Below, one piece after another: positions 1 through 12,465 of a DNA stretch of 64,000 nt. The notes under the pieces are model-generated. The model saw nothing but the letters and a program-made list of their open reading frames with translations. It was not told the DNA's origin and ran no database searches. The translations under genes were made by a program, and so were the position numbers. Source of the DNA: Daphnia carinata. Its lineage: Eukaryota; Arthropoda; Branchiopoda; Diplostraca; Daphniidae. The DNA lies in NCBI RefSeq assembly GCF_022539665.2, contig NC_081335.1, positions 4,526,001-4,590,000 of the forward strand. The letters run 5' to 3'. Each line of letters begins with the position of its first letter. Position 1 is the first letter of the stretch.

Positions 1-2540
1 GTTCCACACATGTCTTTGAAACTGAAACGCGCAGCGCATAACCAAAAATAGCCGTATTAAAAAGGTATGCCGGTTTCCGGTGAAAAAAAACCATTAACGA
101 CATACGCGATTTCTTCCCTCTTTCGTTAGCTTTTTTTTTTTTTTTAAATGAAACGAAATGAACAAAACTTTCTTCCTTTTGTCGCATGACATCCGTCATT
201 GTAAATTCATGTATTACACTGGCTGCAAACAGTTATACTTAATTACGCGTCTTTTACATACTTTCTCCGCCGTGGCTCGGGTGAAAACTGCCTTTGTACG
301 AAAGCCAATCATATCACCCAGAACTGCGTGACAAATAGCATTGCGTTCGGCCAGGTAAAACTGTGTTTATAATAACAACGTTTAATGGAAAGCGTCCGTT
401 GTTCGGTTCCGTGTCGATAATAGGTGGTTACATACGTCATGTAATTCTTGTTTTCTAAGGAATTTTGTGATCTCTCGAGATTGCGATATCAAATTGCCTC
501 AAACATCTGATTCTGATTGAGTGCTATTAACTCGGTTAATAGTTCTGCCTTTTCAAGTTATCGAACAACTTTCTCGTCTATCAAAATCCAATTTCCGCAT
601 GGGAAAAGAAAAAGGAAAATACTAAACGCCAAGAAAGCCGGTAAAATTTGAAAATGGAGGCGACAGCTCCTCAACGCAGATGTTCTCTAAGAAAAAAAAA
701 AAAAGACCAAAGAAGAATTTTTGTTTTTGTAAGGAAAAGATGATCTGTAACAAGGATAAATATTGGATAGCCAAACTGACGGTGGGGCCCGAGGCTGTGA
801 CTATTAAATAATTGATGAAAAAGAAAAACCACAGCAAGAGAAAGAATACGACGACAGGGCAAAAAGAACGACGCTATTATTCGACTCTTGAAATTTTGTT
901 AGAAAGTACGAGAGATGACACTCACGCCACTGCTGATGTGACGTCGAAATAATGAGGTAAAAATTTCTCATCTCTCGTTTGTATCCCCGGACATTAACAA
1001 GAAAACGTGAAATAACATAACGGTATATATACTTGGAATCCATAAGGCGCTTGACCCGAGACGAAATTCTCTTATCTACGGTGGTAAGTCGGGCATGACT
1101 TTATCGCTATAAATATATTTAATAACAATCCAGTTTATTTTAATTATTATTTTCTAAAAAAAAAATAAGTAAATAAATAAATGGTACGAACGAAATTCTA
1201 ACGTTTTCGCTAACACAGATTGTTTCGTGCTCCGATTACGAGTAAAATCACAAGCCAACAATAATATTTTATAGCTCCTATTTTTAGGAGCTTCGTGAGT
1301 GTTCCTAATACGTGAAACAACAAAAAAAAAAATGTTTGTCTTATAGCCATTGGTATTGGGTTTGCCTCCATAGCGTGCCTATAGATCGCCATGGCGTATA
1401 CAGAAAAAGACATATCCTCACTGGGAAAAAGGAAGAAGCAGTTTGCGATGGTTTTGCAGCAGCAAGTCGTGCGACAAAATCGAACCATCACAAGAAAGAA
1501 GAAGAGATAAAAAAAATAAAATAAAATAAACGACGTATAGGGGAGAGAAAGCTAGCCTTTTTTTTAGATGCCATCTTTCTTAGGGAAAGAAATAAAAAAA
1601 AAAAAAAAAAAAGGAGCCAAGAAAATAAAGAGCAGATGGCTTCGACACAAAATCATGCCGCGTTTCAGTCCCGTACGGTCAGTGTATTCCCGTTCGCCGT
1701 GCAGGAAAGATTATCTTGTTTCGGGCTCTGAACACAAACACAAGTACCGAACTGTTGTGACCAACTTAGTCTCATCCTCTAGTGTCTATACGTTTTCCGC
1801 CAGCATGGCATTCGCACGCTATTGATCCATCGCCCCACCGTGTTTTGTTTCACATCTCCTCGAATTTTTCATCGGTGTTTTTTTTTTTTTTTCTTGCTGG
1901 GGTAATAATTCTGTTGAGTGTGTGTGTGGAATTAACTATTGCCAAAGTGTTTTGTTCGTTCAATTCTGTGTTACATCACAATCGCTCTAAACGTTTTTGT
2001 TTTGACACAATTTCTATTGACGTTTGTAGGCTTTTGTTAACCGACGTTAATTTGAAAGACATTTTTTTTTCAAAAGCAAATGTGTGTCATATTTTCCAGG
2101 CGATTTGACATTTTCGCACGTTACTTTATTAAATACTTGTCATGAGAAAAAAAAGGCACCGTAAAATAGGACTGGAATTTAGAGTAGAATAGTTTTTATT
2201 TCTTTCTTTGGATACGGCTTGTTAAATATGAACTGAAAACAGCGAATTGAAGTTGAAATGATAGACTCTCTATGTAAGGACTAATGGAGCTAGGGATATG
2301 TGGTGGGCATTTGTATGGGATAATATAGTAAGCGAACTCAAAGAGTGCGAGAAGGGAAGACATTCACGGACTTCATTCCTTAAGGCACTAGACAACGTAT
2401 ACCGTTCGATGCGACCCCCTTTCAAAAATAATAATATTTTTCTTTATCATTTGATACCTTTTTTCTCTTGTATAATCAGTGGGTCGTAACGGTTCCAATC
2501 AACGAGGCACGCGCTTGCATTGGATAACCTATTTGCTACA
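1..2540. other. upstream non-coding stretch
   Basis: AT-rich DNA with poly-A and poly-T tracts. I see no reading frame with family similarity or a convincing splice chain on either strand. The last ~250 bases before 2541 presumably hold the promoter and 5' UTR of the chitin-binding gene, but no clear TATA box or initiator stands out. Confidence 0.5.
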
Positions 2541-5500
2541 ATGGCCCGATACATCGCCCTTGGTGAGTCATTTGTTCATAAATGGTTGCTTGCAGGAATA
2601 TGATATTTATAGCTGTAATTTTGACTCCCCGTATAAGCATCGATGGTTCAGTGGTAGAATGCTCGCCTGCCACGCGGGCGGCCCGGGTTCGATTCCCGGT
2701 CGATGCAAGATTCTTTTAAAAAACTAAGAAACTGTTATTTTTTATTTTTAGGGATTTGGACGTTTATTGGCACGGCAATTTTATGTTTTATTGTCTCCAC
2801 TGCCCATGGGTTTGACTCCAATGCGCAGAGTCAATTCAACAGTGAAGAGGAGGTGGCTAATCGGCATTCTGCGCTTGGCGTTCGAAACAGTCGGCGTCGA
2901 GCTGGTGGGGCCATTAAATATAAAAAAGTTAGCGTCATGCAAAGTGATATGGAGAAACCCGACGTGTTTGAAGTGGCAGACATGGGACAAAACAAAACGC
3001 GTCGATTAAAAACCAAAACGTCGCATCGCCACACAATGATTTACAAACCGACAAAGAAAAGAATATCCCAATCGAAAAAGAACAGCTTTACATCATCGAC
3101 GAGCACGACTCAATCACCGGAAGTGAAAGCAGAAGAACTGCCTGACAGTTACCGAAGAACGAAAACGTGGCATCAGGTGCAACCCGTCACTGAAATTATT
3201 GACAGCTTCATTCGTCCGACCAAACGCAATCGATTGCGCGTCAACAGCCGCCAACAAACGTCCACGCACGAACCGACGACGACAACTCTAACTCCAAAAG
3301 TAACAAAAGATCCGCTTCGACCAATCTCTCGCGTCCGCAGCGGCGCCATTACGACGACCACATCGAAATCTACCACGTCGAAATTCCTCCGTTTGGATCG
3401 CAAACCCAATCGATGGCAGAGCAATGCATCAAACGAAAACAACCGCCAGCAGCCAACCAAAATCAGTGAAACATCAGTGACATCTACAACTGAATCGACC
3501 ACCGCCATCCCTGAAATTACAACCCATCCGTCAAGGGAAGTGTTCCAGGTCACTCCAGACACCGTTCCCGACCCTCACGATTCATCAGAACGACCCGAAA
3601 TCGAACATGTCAAAGAAGAATCTTCCATACGGAAGGTAGCCGCTAAACCGGACAAAATCGCGTACTTTGACATGAACGATCCGGCCGCAAATGTCAACAG
3701 CGGGACCCGGAATTCACAGGAGAGGACCGTTCGACCGAGGATACACGTGCCGAAGAAAGATCACGACATCCAACGTCCGTCTCAAGAGCCCATTCTGTTG
3801 CAAACAAAGGAGCAACGAGAACAGCAACAGTTAGAGGCGAGTGGTAAGCGCAAAGCAGAAGAATCAGCCCAGCTCTCGAGAACACGGCCGAGAATACCAC
3901 AAAGCGAGTCAAATGCTCAACCGCAATCTGAAACGGACGAAGAAACGGAAAGGCGGCACGAAAAGTACGAAGCGGAAAAAAGTAAGCAGCTGGAACGCTT
4001 GAGACAGACCAACGTGGCAGGTGCCACGCAGTTTGAAGTGGACTTGCCTAAAGCGCGCAGAATTCCCTCCAGAACTGATTATTCTAATTCGGCCGTTCAA
4101 CATTCGGCGCCCGTCAAACTGAACGAAGAATCAAAGGATTCTGGCCGGCTGCCTCCGTCAGCCTACGGCCAACGGCTTCCATCATCGGGACACGGTAATT
4201 TACCATCAGCTGATTCTCGTCCATCGCATCCAGAGTTTGAAGCTTCTTATCCATCACCTGGGCATAAGCCTGAACAACAAAGATACACTGATAGCCCATC
4301 CAGCTATTCGGAACGTCCGCCGAATCGGGTACGTCATCGACATCCTGACGTTGTAACTGGCCGGCCCGATGAAGATAGGAGATCGACCTATAAGACCACA
4401 GCCCCACCTATTTATGGCGAAGAGAAATACAAGAGGCCCGAATTAATTTACACACCCCCAGAGAAAGAATATCAGCCGCCATCTGCTTATCTGACCGGTC
4501 ATGGAACTTACCCGCGTTTGAGAATCGTCTACCAACCTGCCTCGTCTTCAGTTCCACCTCCTCCAGTCACTTATGAGCCTCCGCATTTAGAGTACATGCC
4601 GCCGGCGGCATCACCTCCGCCTAGAATTTATGTGCCTCCCGTGGAAGATTATAAACCTCCTTCAACTACAGGTAATCATAACATCTTACGGTATAATAAT
4701 GAGACAGCACACACACACACACACACAAAAAGAATGTTTTCATTTTTTTTCTCACACCCTTTCTTGACTGTTGTATCAGCTGTTCTTCTTCACGGCCGTC
4801 GGCAAGAGGAAGAAACGCCACCTGCCAGGCATCCGCCACGGCTAGAGGCAAGCCGAGTGAATGAAGATTTGCGCAAGTTGGAAGAAAGCAATACGTACAC
4901 ACGGCTAGTTTCGGTTGGCCACCCGTCCATCAAAGAACTACCGTATCCACCTCAACGGAACGCGCCATCCAGCCGGCCAGCCCAGACGATTGAACCGGCT
5001 ATTACGGAGGACCCTTACATCAGGACTTACGAACGGCTACAAAGCGTCAGGGATAAAGGCGAAACGCTTCAAGAACATCCTACTCGCGTGTACCTTCAAC
5101 CTGCTGCTCCAAAATCGCACGTAGTTGAAGGGACGTTCATCGTTGATAACACTGGAACGCAAATCAATGAAAGACCACGTCCCAGCTACGCCGGATCGAG
5201 TTTGATCGTTGGCAAACCTTACTATCAGAAAGAAGAAGTGCCGGTGAAAGTCAATCCTTATTTATCTTACCGCCCTTCTTATGATACTGAAGTGACCCAA
5301 AAACCTTATTCACCTCATTTGGCTGATGTAAACACCGGACGGCGTTATCCAGATGCACCTCCTTCGTCCAATTCCGGCCAGCAAATTCATCAATCTAATC
5401 CAGTTTACAAGGCCTACCAACCTAGCAACGCGTACCAACAGCAAATTAACGAACCTTTTCAGCCTAAAGAGCCACGTCAACTTCAACAACCGGCTCCGGT

Positions 5501-7061
5501 ATCGGAGAAGCCTTACATCATCAGCTGGCCAGAGCGGGACGACTTGGAAGTGGCTGATTATCGACATGAGAACGTCATTCCAGTCAGTGAACAGCCACCG
5601 TACAAGCCGTGTGATCTACCAGAAGTGGCCGCCTTGAGACTGGAGAAACCTCTCAAAGAAATACCGTACGTGGCGTCGGAAAAGCCTATCACAGTTACAG
5701 TCCGGCCTTACGGCTTAGCTACGGCGGAATCTGAGCGTAACGAAAATCTTTACCGGCCTCCGGGACGCAACAGCCACCCTCGATCGCTCTCATCCGAGCC
5801 CAGAACAAATGTGAGAAATGATCTAAAACAAACGATAGATAAGGAACAACAAGATGATGCTCGGGACGTGGCTGAACAACGGCCGAAACATCAGTCAGAA
5901 CAGCAGACGAACATTCCGGTTTCGTTCTTACCTGTCGGTCCGGTGAGAGCGTACCAAGTGACTCAGGCCATTTATCCATCGCCTCCGCCTCGATTTTTGC
6001 AATTTCCCGCACCGCTACCGAATCCTTTTGAGAATCAATTTGCCTCTCCGGCTACGCCTCCACCTACTCCGCCTCCGCCATCATCTTCGGCTACCTCAGA
6101 TTCGTTTGGCAGCCATAATTTGCCTTCGGGTGACACTTGGTCCGTCAATCCTCTCTTCCCCAATCAACAACAGTTTCCGAGCAGTCGTCCGTTCACTAGC
6201 AGCATTCAATCTCAATCACCTGAGGAACCTGTTCATTCTGAACGAATCGCACGCTACCGATCTGCCTCAACTTACCGCGAGAATCAGAGACTCAATCGAA
6301 GTCTGACGTATGATTCGATTCCGTCCTACGAGCAACAACAACGGCCGTCTGATGAAAGAGTTAGAGAAACTGTTAGGCAAACGGATGTAGAAGATGAAAG
6401 GTACCATCAAAAGCATCACGATTACAACGATCCTGATTCAAGTGAAACGTTTCATCAACAACGAAATGAATCGCTGTACGATCATCGTGAAAAGCCCTCC
6501 TACCTTCAAGCGCCGCCTGGCTACGAAGAGCCGGCCATACAAAACGGACGGATCCATCCCTTTCAAGAAGACCCAACAGATCACGATTCTTCATCATCGG
6601 GAGGGGATTTTTCGGGAGTCAAGGGCATCCCGGGTGTTGATTATCCGATCCTTCACGCCATCCCCAATGATCTGAAATTCAAATGCGAACTGGTGGACTC
6701 GGTGGATACCCACCATCCGGCCTATTACGCCGATCCGTATACTCGATGTCAGGTAGACATTCCCACAAGTCTTCCACGATCATTAAGAAATCTTAATTGA
6801 TTTAAACGGTGATTACTTTATCAGGTATTTCACGTCTGCCAAGCGAGTCGCGCCAAAAATTCATTCCTCTGTCCGAACGGCACCATCTTTAATCAGAAGG
6901 TTCGCGTGTGTGATTGGTGGCACAACGTTCAATGCGGTATGAACGCCCTACTAAATTTTCAAAAGTATTGCATTTAAATCAATACTAATATTGGTTTCAT
7001 TTCAGACGAGTCTTCGGCGTATTACAACGTTAACGACGATAATTACCAGTTCAAACATTAA
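2541..7061 (+). CDS. secreted proline-rich protein with C-terminal type-2 chitin-binding domain (CPAP/peritrophin-like)
   Basis: Five exons: 2541-2562, 2752-4671, 4780-6752, 6825-6936 and 7006-7061. All junctions are GT-AG and in phase, giving about 1360 aa. Exon 1 (ATG in context ACAATGG) ends with one base of a Gly codon that exon 2 completes. The joined N-terminus is a typical signal peptide with a hydrophobic core ending near STAHG. The middle ~1250 residues are low-complexity: rich in Arg, Ser, Thr and Gln, with many Y-x-P-P motifs around 4440-4670. The C-terminus is a CBM_14 domain with six cysteines spaced C-x20-C-x5-C-x10-C-x12-C-x7-C, encoded across exons 3-5. One such domain after a signal peptide suggests an extracellular cuticle or peritrophic-matrix protein. 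Intron 2 (4672-4779) contains a CA repeat and is a multiple of three, so it could be mistaken for coding. The domain is certain; the exact role is inferred. Confidence 0.85.
2637..2707 (+). tRNA. tRNA-Gly (anticodon GCC)
   Basis: Complete cloverleaf. The 7-bp acceptor stem is GCATCGA (2637-2643) with TCGATGC (2700-2706), with discriminator A at 2707. The anticodon stem CTCGC/GCGGG encloses loop CTGCCAC, with anticodon GCC at 2669-2671. Box A lies in TGGTTCAGTGGTAGAATGC and box B is GGTTCGATTCC. No intron. It lies wholly inside intron 1 (2563-2751) of the chitin-binding protein gene, on the same strand. Confidence 0.95.
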
Positions 7062-7762
7062 ACTTTCGAGAGCTGTTCTTTTGAAACGAATAAGCTTCAT
7101 CCTCATTTTCATCCTCATTTACATATATACATAATTACATAATGCCACAACCTGAAGCTGTTGACGACAGGTTGGTCAATGGCCGTTTTACCTTTTGATG
7201 ATCTATGCATGTTTTTGTCTAAATGTTTCGCTCGTAAACAAATGCGCTTTTACATTGTACACGCAAACCGGAGCTGGTCTTCGGCCACAAGCGATGCCTT
7301 AATACATTTGATACGATTAAATTTGAATTGAAACTGTTATTTGCATTTTTATTGCTTACATTAACGGAGTGCCAATAGAGAAAACGAGGCTACTTTCTCG
7401 TGGCAACCTGATTGAATCATTTGATTCGACGTGTTGACTTAAAGTCGCACACAGAGTTTAAATATTTGGCCAAGTATTGACTTACTTTGACCACACGCTT
7501 TTTGGTATCAAGTCTAAATTATGAAGATAGCATGAAGATAAGTTGGTTGGTAATTTTTTCTGGGATGCTGTGACGTCAGTTGCTATGAAAAATTACCCCA
7601 GTTCACGGAAGTGGTGACAATAATCGTTTGCGGAAGTAAGGTTAACCTCTCCGCTTATCGAATTCTTTGCAGTTCAAGACACTCGGTACTTTATGCAACC
7701 TGAGCATCACGTTTGAACATTATTTGTTTCTGGTCGTTTAATGTGTGCGTTGCTCTGATACA
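7062..7762. other. intergenic region
   Basis: 3' flank of the chitin-binding gene and presumed promoter of the next gene. No coding exon is recognisable. A perfect TGACGTCA palindrome lies at 7571-7578. Confidence 0.5.
7571..7578. promoter_or_regulatory. CRE-like palindrome TGACGTCA
   Basis: An exact consensus for CREB/ATF bZIP dimers, ~185 bp upstream of the ATG at 7763. Position and consensus fit a promoter site; function is inferred from sequence only. Confidence 0.35.
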
Positions 7763-8525
7763 ATGAGGAAGACAACCCCAAGTAAGTATTGAATCACAAA
7801 CTATTTAATCTAAATTTGTTTTCAGAATTGTTTATTTCATTTTTACTTGTGTTTTTTATCATTCATTTTTCAATTAATTCTTTAGCGCCTCAAGTTTATA
7901 CTGATCGCAAAGCGTCTTCTGCCCTGGTTTTATCCTCGTTATCGTTCGTCACTGTCATCGTATTCGTCCTCATGTTTCTGCTCAGAGAAAAGTAATGAAG
8001 CGATCCATCAAGTTGCGACCCAATTATTTTTTTTTATAAATGAATAGGATTTCAAAAATGGACAAACGAAGTGTCGGTCGCTGTTTCAAATGGGCGCGCA
8101 AGAAAGTTAAAAAGACGCGAAAAGTCTTATCGGAAAAACGTAAAAAAAAACCAGAGGCCAAAATAAACGTTGAAGTGTTGGACACGAGTAAGCAGTCGAA
8201 AGAGCAACACCTTTACGCCACCATCGATGAAAGCCGGAAAGCTGCGAAAAAGAAACGTAGCCCGAGTCGTGCAAGTGATGATTCAGATTTCTCAACATCG
8301 GAGAATGCAATCGATGATAATGCTGTGGTAGCTGTGGAGTTACACGCGTATCAGTCGGTGGCTTTGGAATCGTACAAGACACCGTCGATGCTCGAGGAAG
8401 TTAATTTGCATGCCGTAACGAGTGTGACCTATGGTTCGGAGAAAAACATGGAACACCTTGTTGATCAAACAACTGGCTGTCAAATTTATGATGAAATAGG
8501 AGACGAAAGAAAAACTACTTATTAG
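7763..8525 (+). CDS. small single-pass membrane protein with basic, tyrosine-motif cytoplasmic tail
   Basis: Exon 1 (7763-7781) encodes MRKTTP plus one base before GTAAGT. Two in-frame acceptors are possible, after 7825 or after 7885. The first adds a hydrophobic signal-like stretch but needs a 44-nt intron; the second gives a 104-nt intron. The frame then runs through a ~20-residue transmembrane segment (around SFVTVIVFVLMFLL) to 7991. A 56-nt intron (7992-8047) restores a Lys codon and joins a ~160-residue tail ending at TAA 8525. The tail starts very basic (KKVKKTRKVLSEKRKKK) and contains YATI, YQSV and YDEI, matching the Y-x-x-hydrophobic pattern used for SH2 docking or adaptor sorting. 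I do not recognise the family. Membrane topology and the splice chain are fairly safe; signalling is a guess. Confidence 0.6.
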
Positions 8526-9222
8526 CTGTTCACATAAGATTAAAATACTGTGTTACACGCCTCTAACCAAGAAAAACAAATATAAATGCCTGATTCGTTT
8601 TAGAACGCAGCCGTATCTATTTTTCTGGGCTCGAACTGTAAACTCATAGTGATATATCCTACTTAGGAAACCTAGATTTTCGAGTGATTTAACGTTAGGC
8701 GATCTTTTAAACTCAATTTTAAATAATTTATTTAAATTCATGGCCCGTGGAAGAGACGCAGTTAACCTGCAATGACTTACATAACTTTTTGTTTACTTTG
8801 TCTTAGGGTATTTTCAAACCGCTAGATGGCTCTGACTAATGCCAATTTTCTCACGTAAGCATGCAACAGACACGTGTCTACAAAGCGGACACGGCGCGAG
8901 TCATATACGCACAGCACACTGCATTGGTACAATCTGTCAACAAAGCCAAGACTATAAACAATCGCGCTGTTTCCCGCAAGATTATGCGAGCAAAAAATTT
9001 TCATTTTGGAATGGAATCTTGAGGTAAATTCATAATATAATAGCCAAAGTAAATTATCGAGTGGATTCTTAAAGACCGGAAATAGCTTTAGTGAAATTTT
9101 GGTGTTTCAGCTCGACGTGTCCAGCCTTGTTTTGGATGGCCTACTTTTTGCTTTTGTCTCTGATGGTGGCTTAACAATGCCGGCACAACAGTAAAATATT
9201 TTTCTTTTTGTACCCCGTCTAG
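8526..9222. other. intergenic region
   Basis: 3' flank of the membrane-protein gene and 5' flank of the next gene. A CTAG acceptor at 9219-9222 suggests the next gene has an upstream non-coding exon here, whose 5' end I cannot place. Nothing else is recognisable. Confidence 0.4.
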
Positions 9223-9240
9223 TTGTCGAAATACGTAACC

Positions 9241-10361
9241 ATGGAAAAGCCAGGTGGTTCGTGCCGTTGTTCTAAAAGTAAGAGCAAGTGTGTGGCCTGT
9301 AAACCTGGGCAGGTCCTTGATCTCGACGCAGCCCTGCTAGAGCTAGATGCCCTCAACGGGGCAACAAACAAGCAGGAAAACAACCAGAAAACTAGGAGAC
9401 AAAATGAATCTAAAACTTGCTTTGAGCAAAGTCCACCTATGTGGATCAATAGTCCTACCTCAATTAGCAGTAATATTGTGACTGGATTTCCACTACGAGT
9501 TGATATAGAGTACCCCAAAGATCCACCTGAACAACCACCAAACTCACCAGTGTCACCCCAGTTACCATATGAGCAGTTCAGAATGAAGTAATCAAGTTTC
9601 TTTACTTTTCCCTTTTCTAGATAAGTTTCCTTGACAAAGAAAAAGATCTCCTAATGTGAACGGTTGGCAGGTGTTTTCAGAGAAATCTCTCTAATTTACA
9701 CACTCGAGGTTTCAGTCTCAGGAATAAACATCATACTTCCAATTGATTGACTAATAACTATTGGGGTTTTTTGTTGTTTGTTACAGGGAAGATCCTCTAC
9801 CTCTGAGATGTGAATGGGACACCCGAGTGGGAGGTCGACGTATTAGCATGAAAGGCCGACAGCGCATGCTTTCAGGCCCGGATGGTGGAACCAGCCACAA
9901 CGACCGATATGCTGAACGAATGAGAGACAGGAACAGTTGGCGACCTTACCGTATCCCTCGGCCCAAGTTGCTCAACATGGGTCATTGTTCCAGAATACGG
10001 ACCATCAGTGCTTTATTGCATGAAGAATCCGATGTTAGGTTACCCCCTATCATAGACACTAGTCCGGTTGCGGCGACAAGCGAGCCGAGAATGAGAGACA
10101 TGAGCGACGCTCTGCGGTGCATGGCCATTGGGGAGGGCTTTTCCAAGACTTTAGTAAGTCTTTTCATTTTTTTTTGTTGAAGATGTTATACATTATTGTT
10201 ATCTGTTTCATCTCAATCTGGACGGACAGGATAATTCTGAATGTAACATGAATTTTCCACGATCACGTTCGGCGGAGAACCTGGAACGCCGCGTGATGGA
10301 TGTGGCAGCCACCACTCTAGATGTCGTCTCAGAGAAAATCGAAAAGCTTCATGTCAATTGA
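9241..10361 (+). CDS. uncharacterised 281-aa protein with N-terminal cysteine pairs
   Basis: Three exons with clean phases: 9241-9587, 9787-10153 and 10230-10361. The ATG at 9241 has a good context (ACCATGG). A TTG-initiated frame 18 bases upstream is only the 5' end of the exon after a CTAG acceptor. The N-terminus has CxC and CxxC pairs (Cys8, Cys10, Cys17, Cys20) amid Lys and Ser. A Pro-rich stretch (~95-115) follows, then a basic central region rich in Arg and Met. The C-terminal ~35 residues start with SRSAENLE and look helical. No catalytic motif, signal peptide or membrane segment is seen. The cysteine pairs could bind metal or be lipid-modified. I do not recognise the family. Confidence 0.7.
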
Positions 10362-12465
10362 AGTGGTAGCCTATCTTTTCGTCCAAAACGAGCCGCCCTT
10401 AAAATCTCTGCATCTTTATTTAATTATTATTTTTTAAACCTTCCTCTATTCTCTTGTTTCGGCATCTGCTGCTCAAAATGATTTTGCTAGGAAATAATCT
10501 CTCCTTTTTTTTTTTTTCAAAAACTGCCACACAAAAAAAAAAAAATTAGGAAAAACAAACAAATATTGCCATTTAAAAATCTAACAACATCGATCTTTTT
10601 TTTCCCCTCTTCGAAAAGTTACCTGAATCTTTTTCACGTAAAAGAATAACGGGAGACGTAATAAGTATTTTTTTGCTGGCTTTATTGTCAAACATGATTA
10701 CGTGGCCAATGTTTACCAGCGAACATGTGCATTCCATCCATCATTTGTGTGTGTGTTTGGCTAATGGAAGCTCACATAATCGGCGCCATTTTCTCTTCTA
10801 AAATTGCTTCACTCCGAAAGAAAAGAGACAAGCAATTTTACGATGGGGGAGGGGTAGCAAAATGTGACGAATAATAAGCAAACGCCGTCTTTCAATCGAT
10901 CCCCTATCCTTGTAAAAAAAAAAAAAAAAAAGTATTGTGGGAATGACGTAATACAGTTTCGACATGTTTCCTCTTACACATGCCGTTTGCTCCGCATATT
11001 CCTACCCCACCCGCACAGATGCCTTCGTTTTTCTTTTCCAAATAACAGGTGATTCACAGTTCAATTTTCTTTTACGTTCCTTCCGTTCAACTGGATTATA
11101 CTTATATTCGCTTTTTTTTTTTGTGTTAGGTGAGAACGGCCAAAACATGATAGTGGACCATCACGCCCAGGTCCTTGGTGGTTTTTTTCGGCACTGTTCT
11201 TCAGTGTCCTTGGAAGAGAAAAAAAAAACACATTCTTTTTTTATTTTATCCATTCTTCTCTGCTTTTTTTCTGTCTTTTCTGGAAACATTTTTTTTTTTT
11301 TTTCCAGTTCAGCTCTTTTCCAGCCCGCATTCACGTACCGACGTCGGGGCCACTGCGCTTATTTCGTTTTCTCTGTGGGTTACGCTCCAATGGCCGAGCG
11401 GAAATCCACCGTCGTCGTCGTCGCATTCGTGCCGGTCAGACATTCACTTCTTTTTTTTTTGTCTTCTTTCCATAAAAAAAAAAGAAATACCTAACATAAT
11501 TATCTCCAATCTTTATAGATTTAAAATTTATTTTTTTTTTTACACAGGATTAGAACGACGTTTAATCATATTTTTTTTCTTTCATTTCTTTAGTGACCGA
11601 AGAGAATGTGTCGTGCAGTCTCGTTAATGGTGTACAGGTTTTTACCCGTGGGGCTCGTGAAAAACAACCGTAGTATTAACCAAAAAACCAAGGTGAAAGC
11701 GAAAAAAAAACAAAACAAGAGAGTCTCGATAAACAACGGTTGCACCTGTCTGGTCATCGGTTCCGGTTGAATATCACCATGTTGTAGCGTGCAGAAGACA
11801 AGAAAAGGCAAGTCGGGGATAAAAAGTCAAATGAGACACGAAAAAAAAACAAACAAACTGGACATTCCCGTATTTCAAATTGAAAATCATGAACATCTTC
11901 TTATTATTTTTTTTTTTCTCATTTGTTTTTGGCTAGTCGATAACTGGAAGGAAACATTTTCTGGAAGGCATAAAGCTAAAACCGAAGTCGAAAAAGGAAA
12001 ACCCGAAAGAGGCCAGCAGACACTACCAATGAGGTGGGGGTGGAGTGGCTGGTATATAATTTTCGGACGTGTTGCCCGCTGGAGGATGACGGAGGCTATA
12101 AACTCGATGGCGTTCGTTTCGTGGCAGCTCCAGTTGCGCTTTAGTAGTCACCTGTACCGGTAAGACTTCTTCCGAGCTCACGAAGAAGAGAAAAAAGAAT
12201 TTGTTTTTTTTGTTTTTGTTTTTTTCCCAAAGGTACACACTTCCTCATTCACATCTCTTCTGCTTAGTATCAATACCTGTCTGGTCCAGCTTTCGTTCTT
12301 CCGAGTGAAGTGGTCTCGTGCGACGAAAGAGGTCCAGCACAACTAGCCATTGTCCTAACGGGCTGCCCTCTCGAATCGCGCGAATTCGTTCGTCTCTCTC
12401 TCTCTCTCTCTCCTCATTTATTCATTTAGCTGTCAACTACTATCCACTCCGAAAACATATTCAAA
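10362..12465. other. intergenic region with tubulin promoter
   Basis: Long poly-T and poly-A tracts, and a run of CT dinucleotides at ~12391-12412 just upstream of the tubulin ATG. A TATA-like GGTATATAA occurs at ~12050, but ~400 bp from the ATG, so its use is uncertain. Short open frames here are products of homopolymer tracts. Confidence 0.4.

Noticed and set aside
2703-2751. ATG at 2703 as start of the chitin-binding protein
   Set aside because: It lies in the 3' end of the tRNA and yields no signal peptide; the upstream exon 2541-2562 splices in phase and does.
4672-4779. CA-rich segment as coding sequence
   Set aside because: In frame and open, but bounded by GTAATC and TTGTATCAG and of low-complexity composition; an intron is more likely.
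5310-6306. Antisense and shifted frames within the chitin-binding gene
   Set aside because: Shadows of a strongly biased coding exon.
10964-11627. Open frames of 150-176 aa rich in Phe, Leu and Lys
   Set aside because: They run through poly-T and poly-A tracts in a promoter region with no similarity or splice logic.
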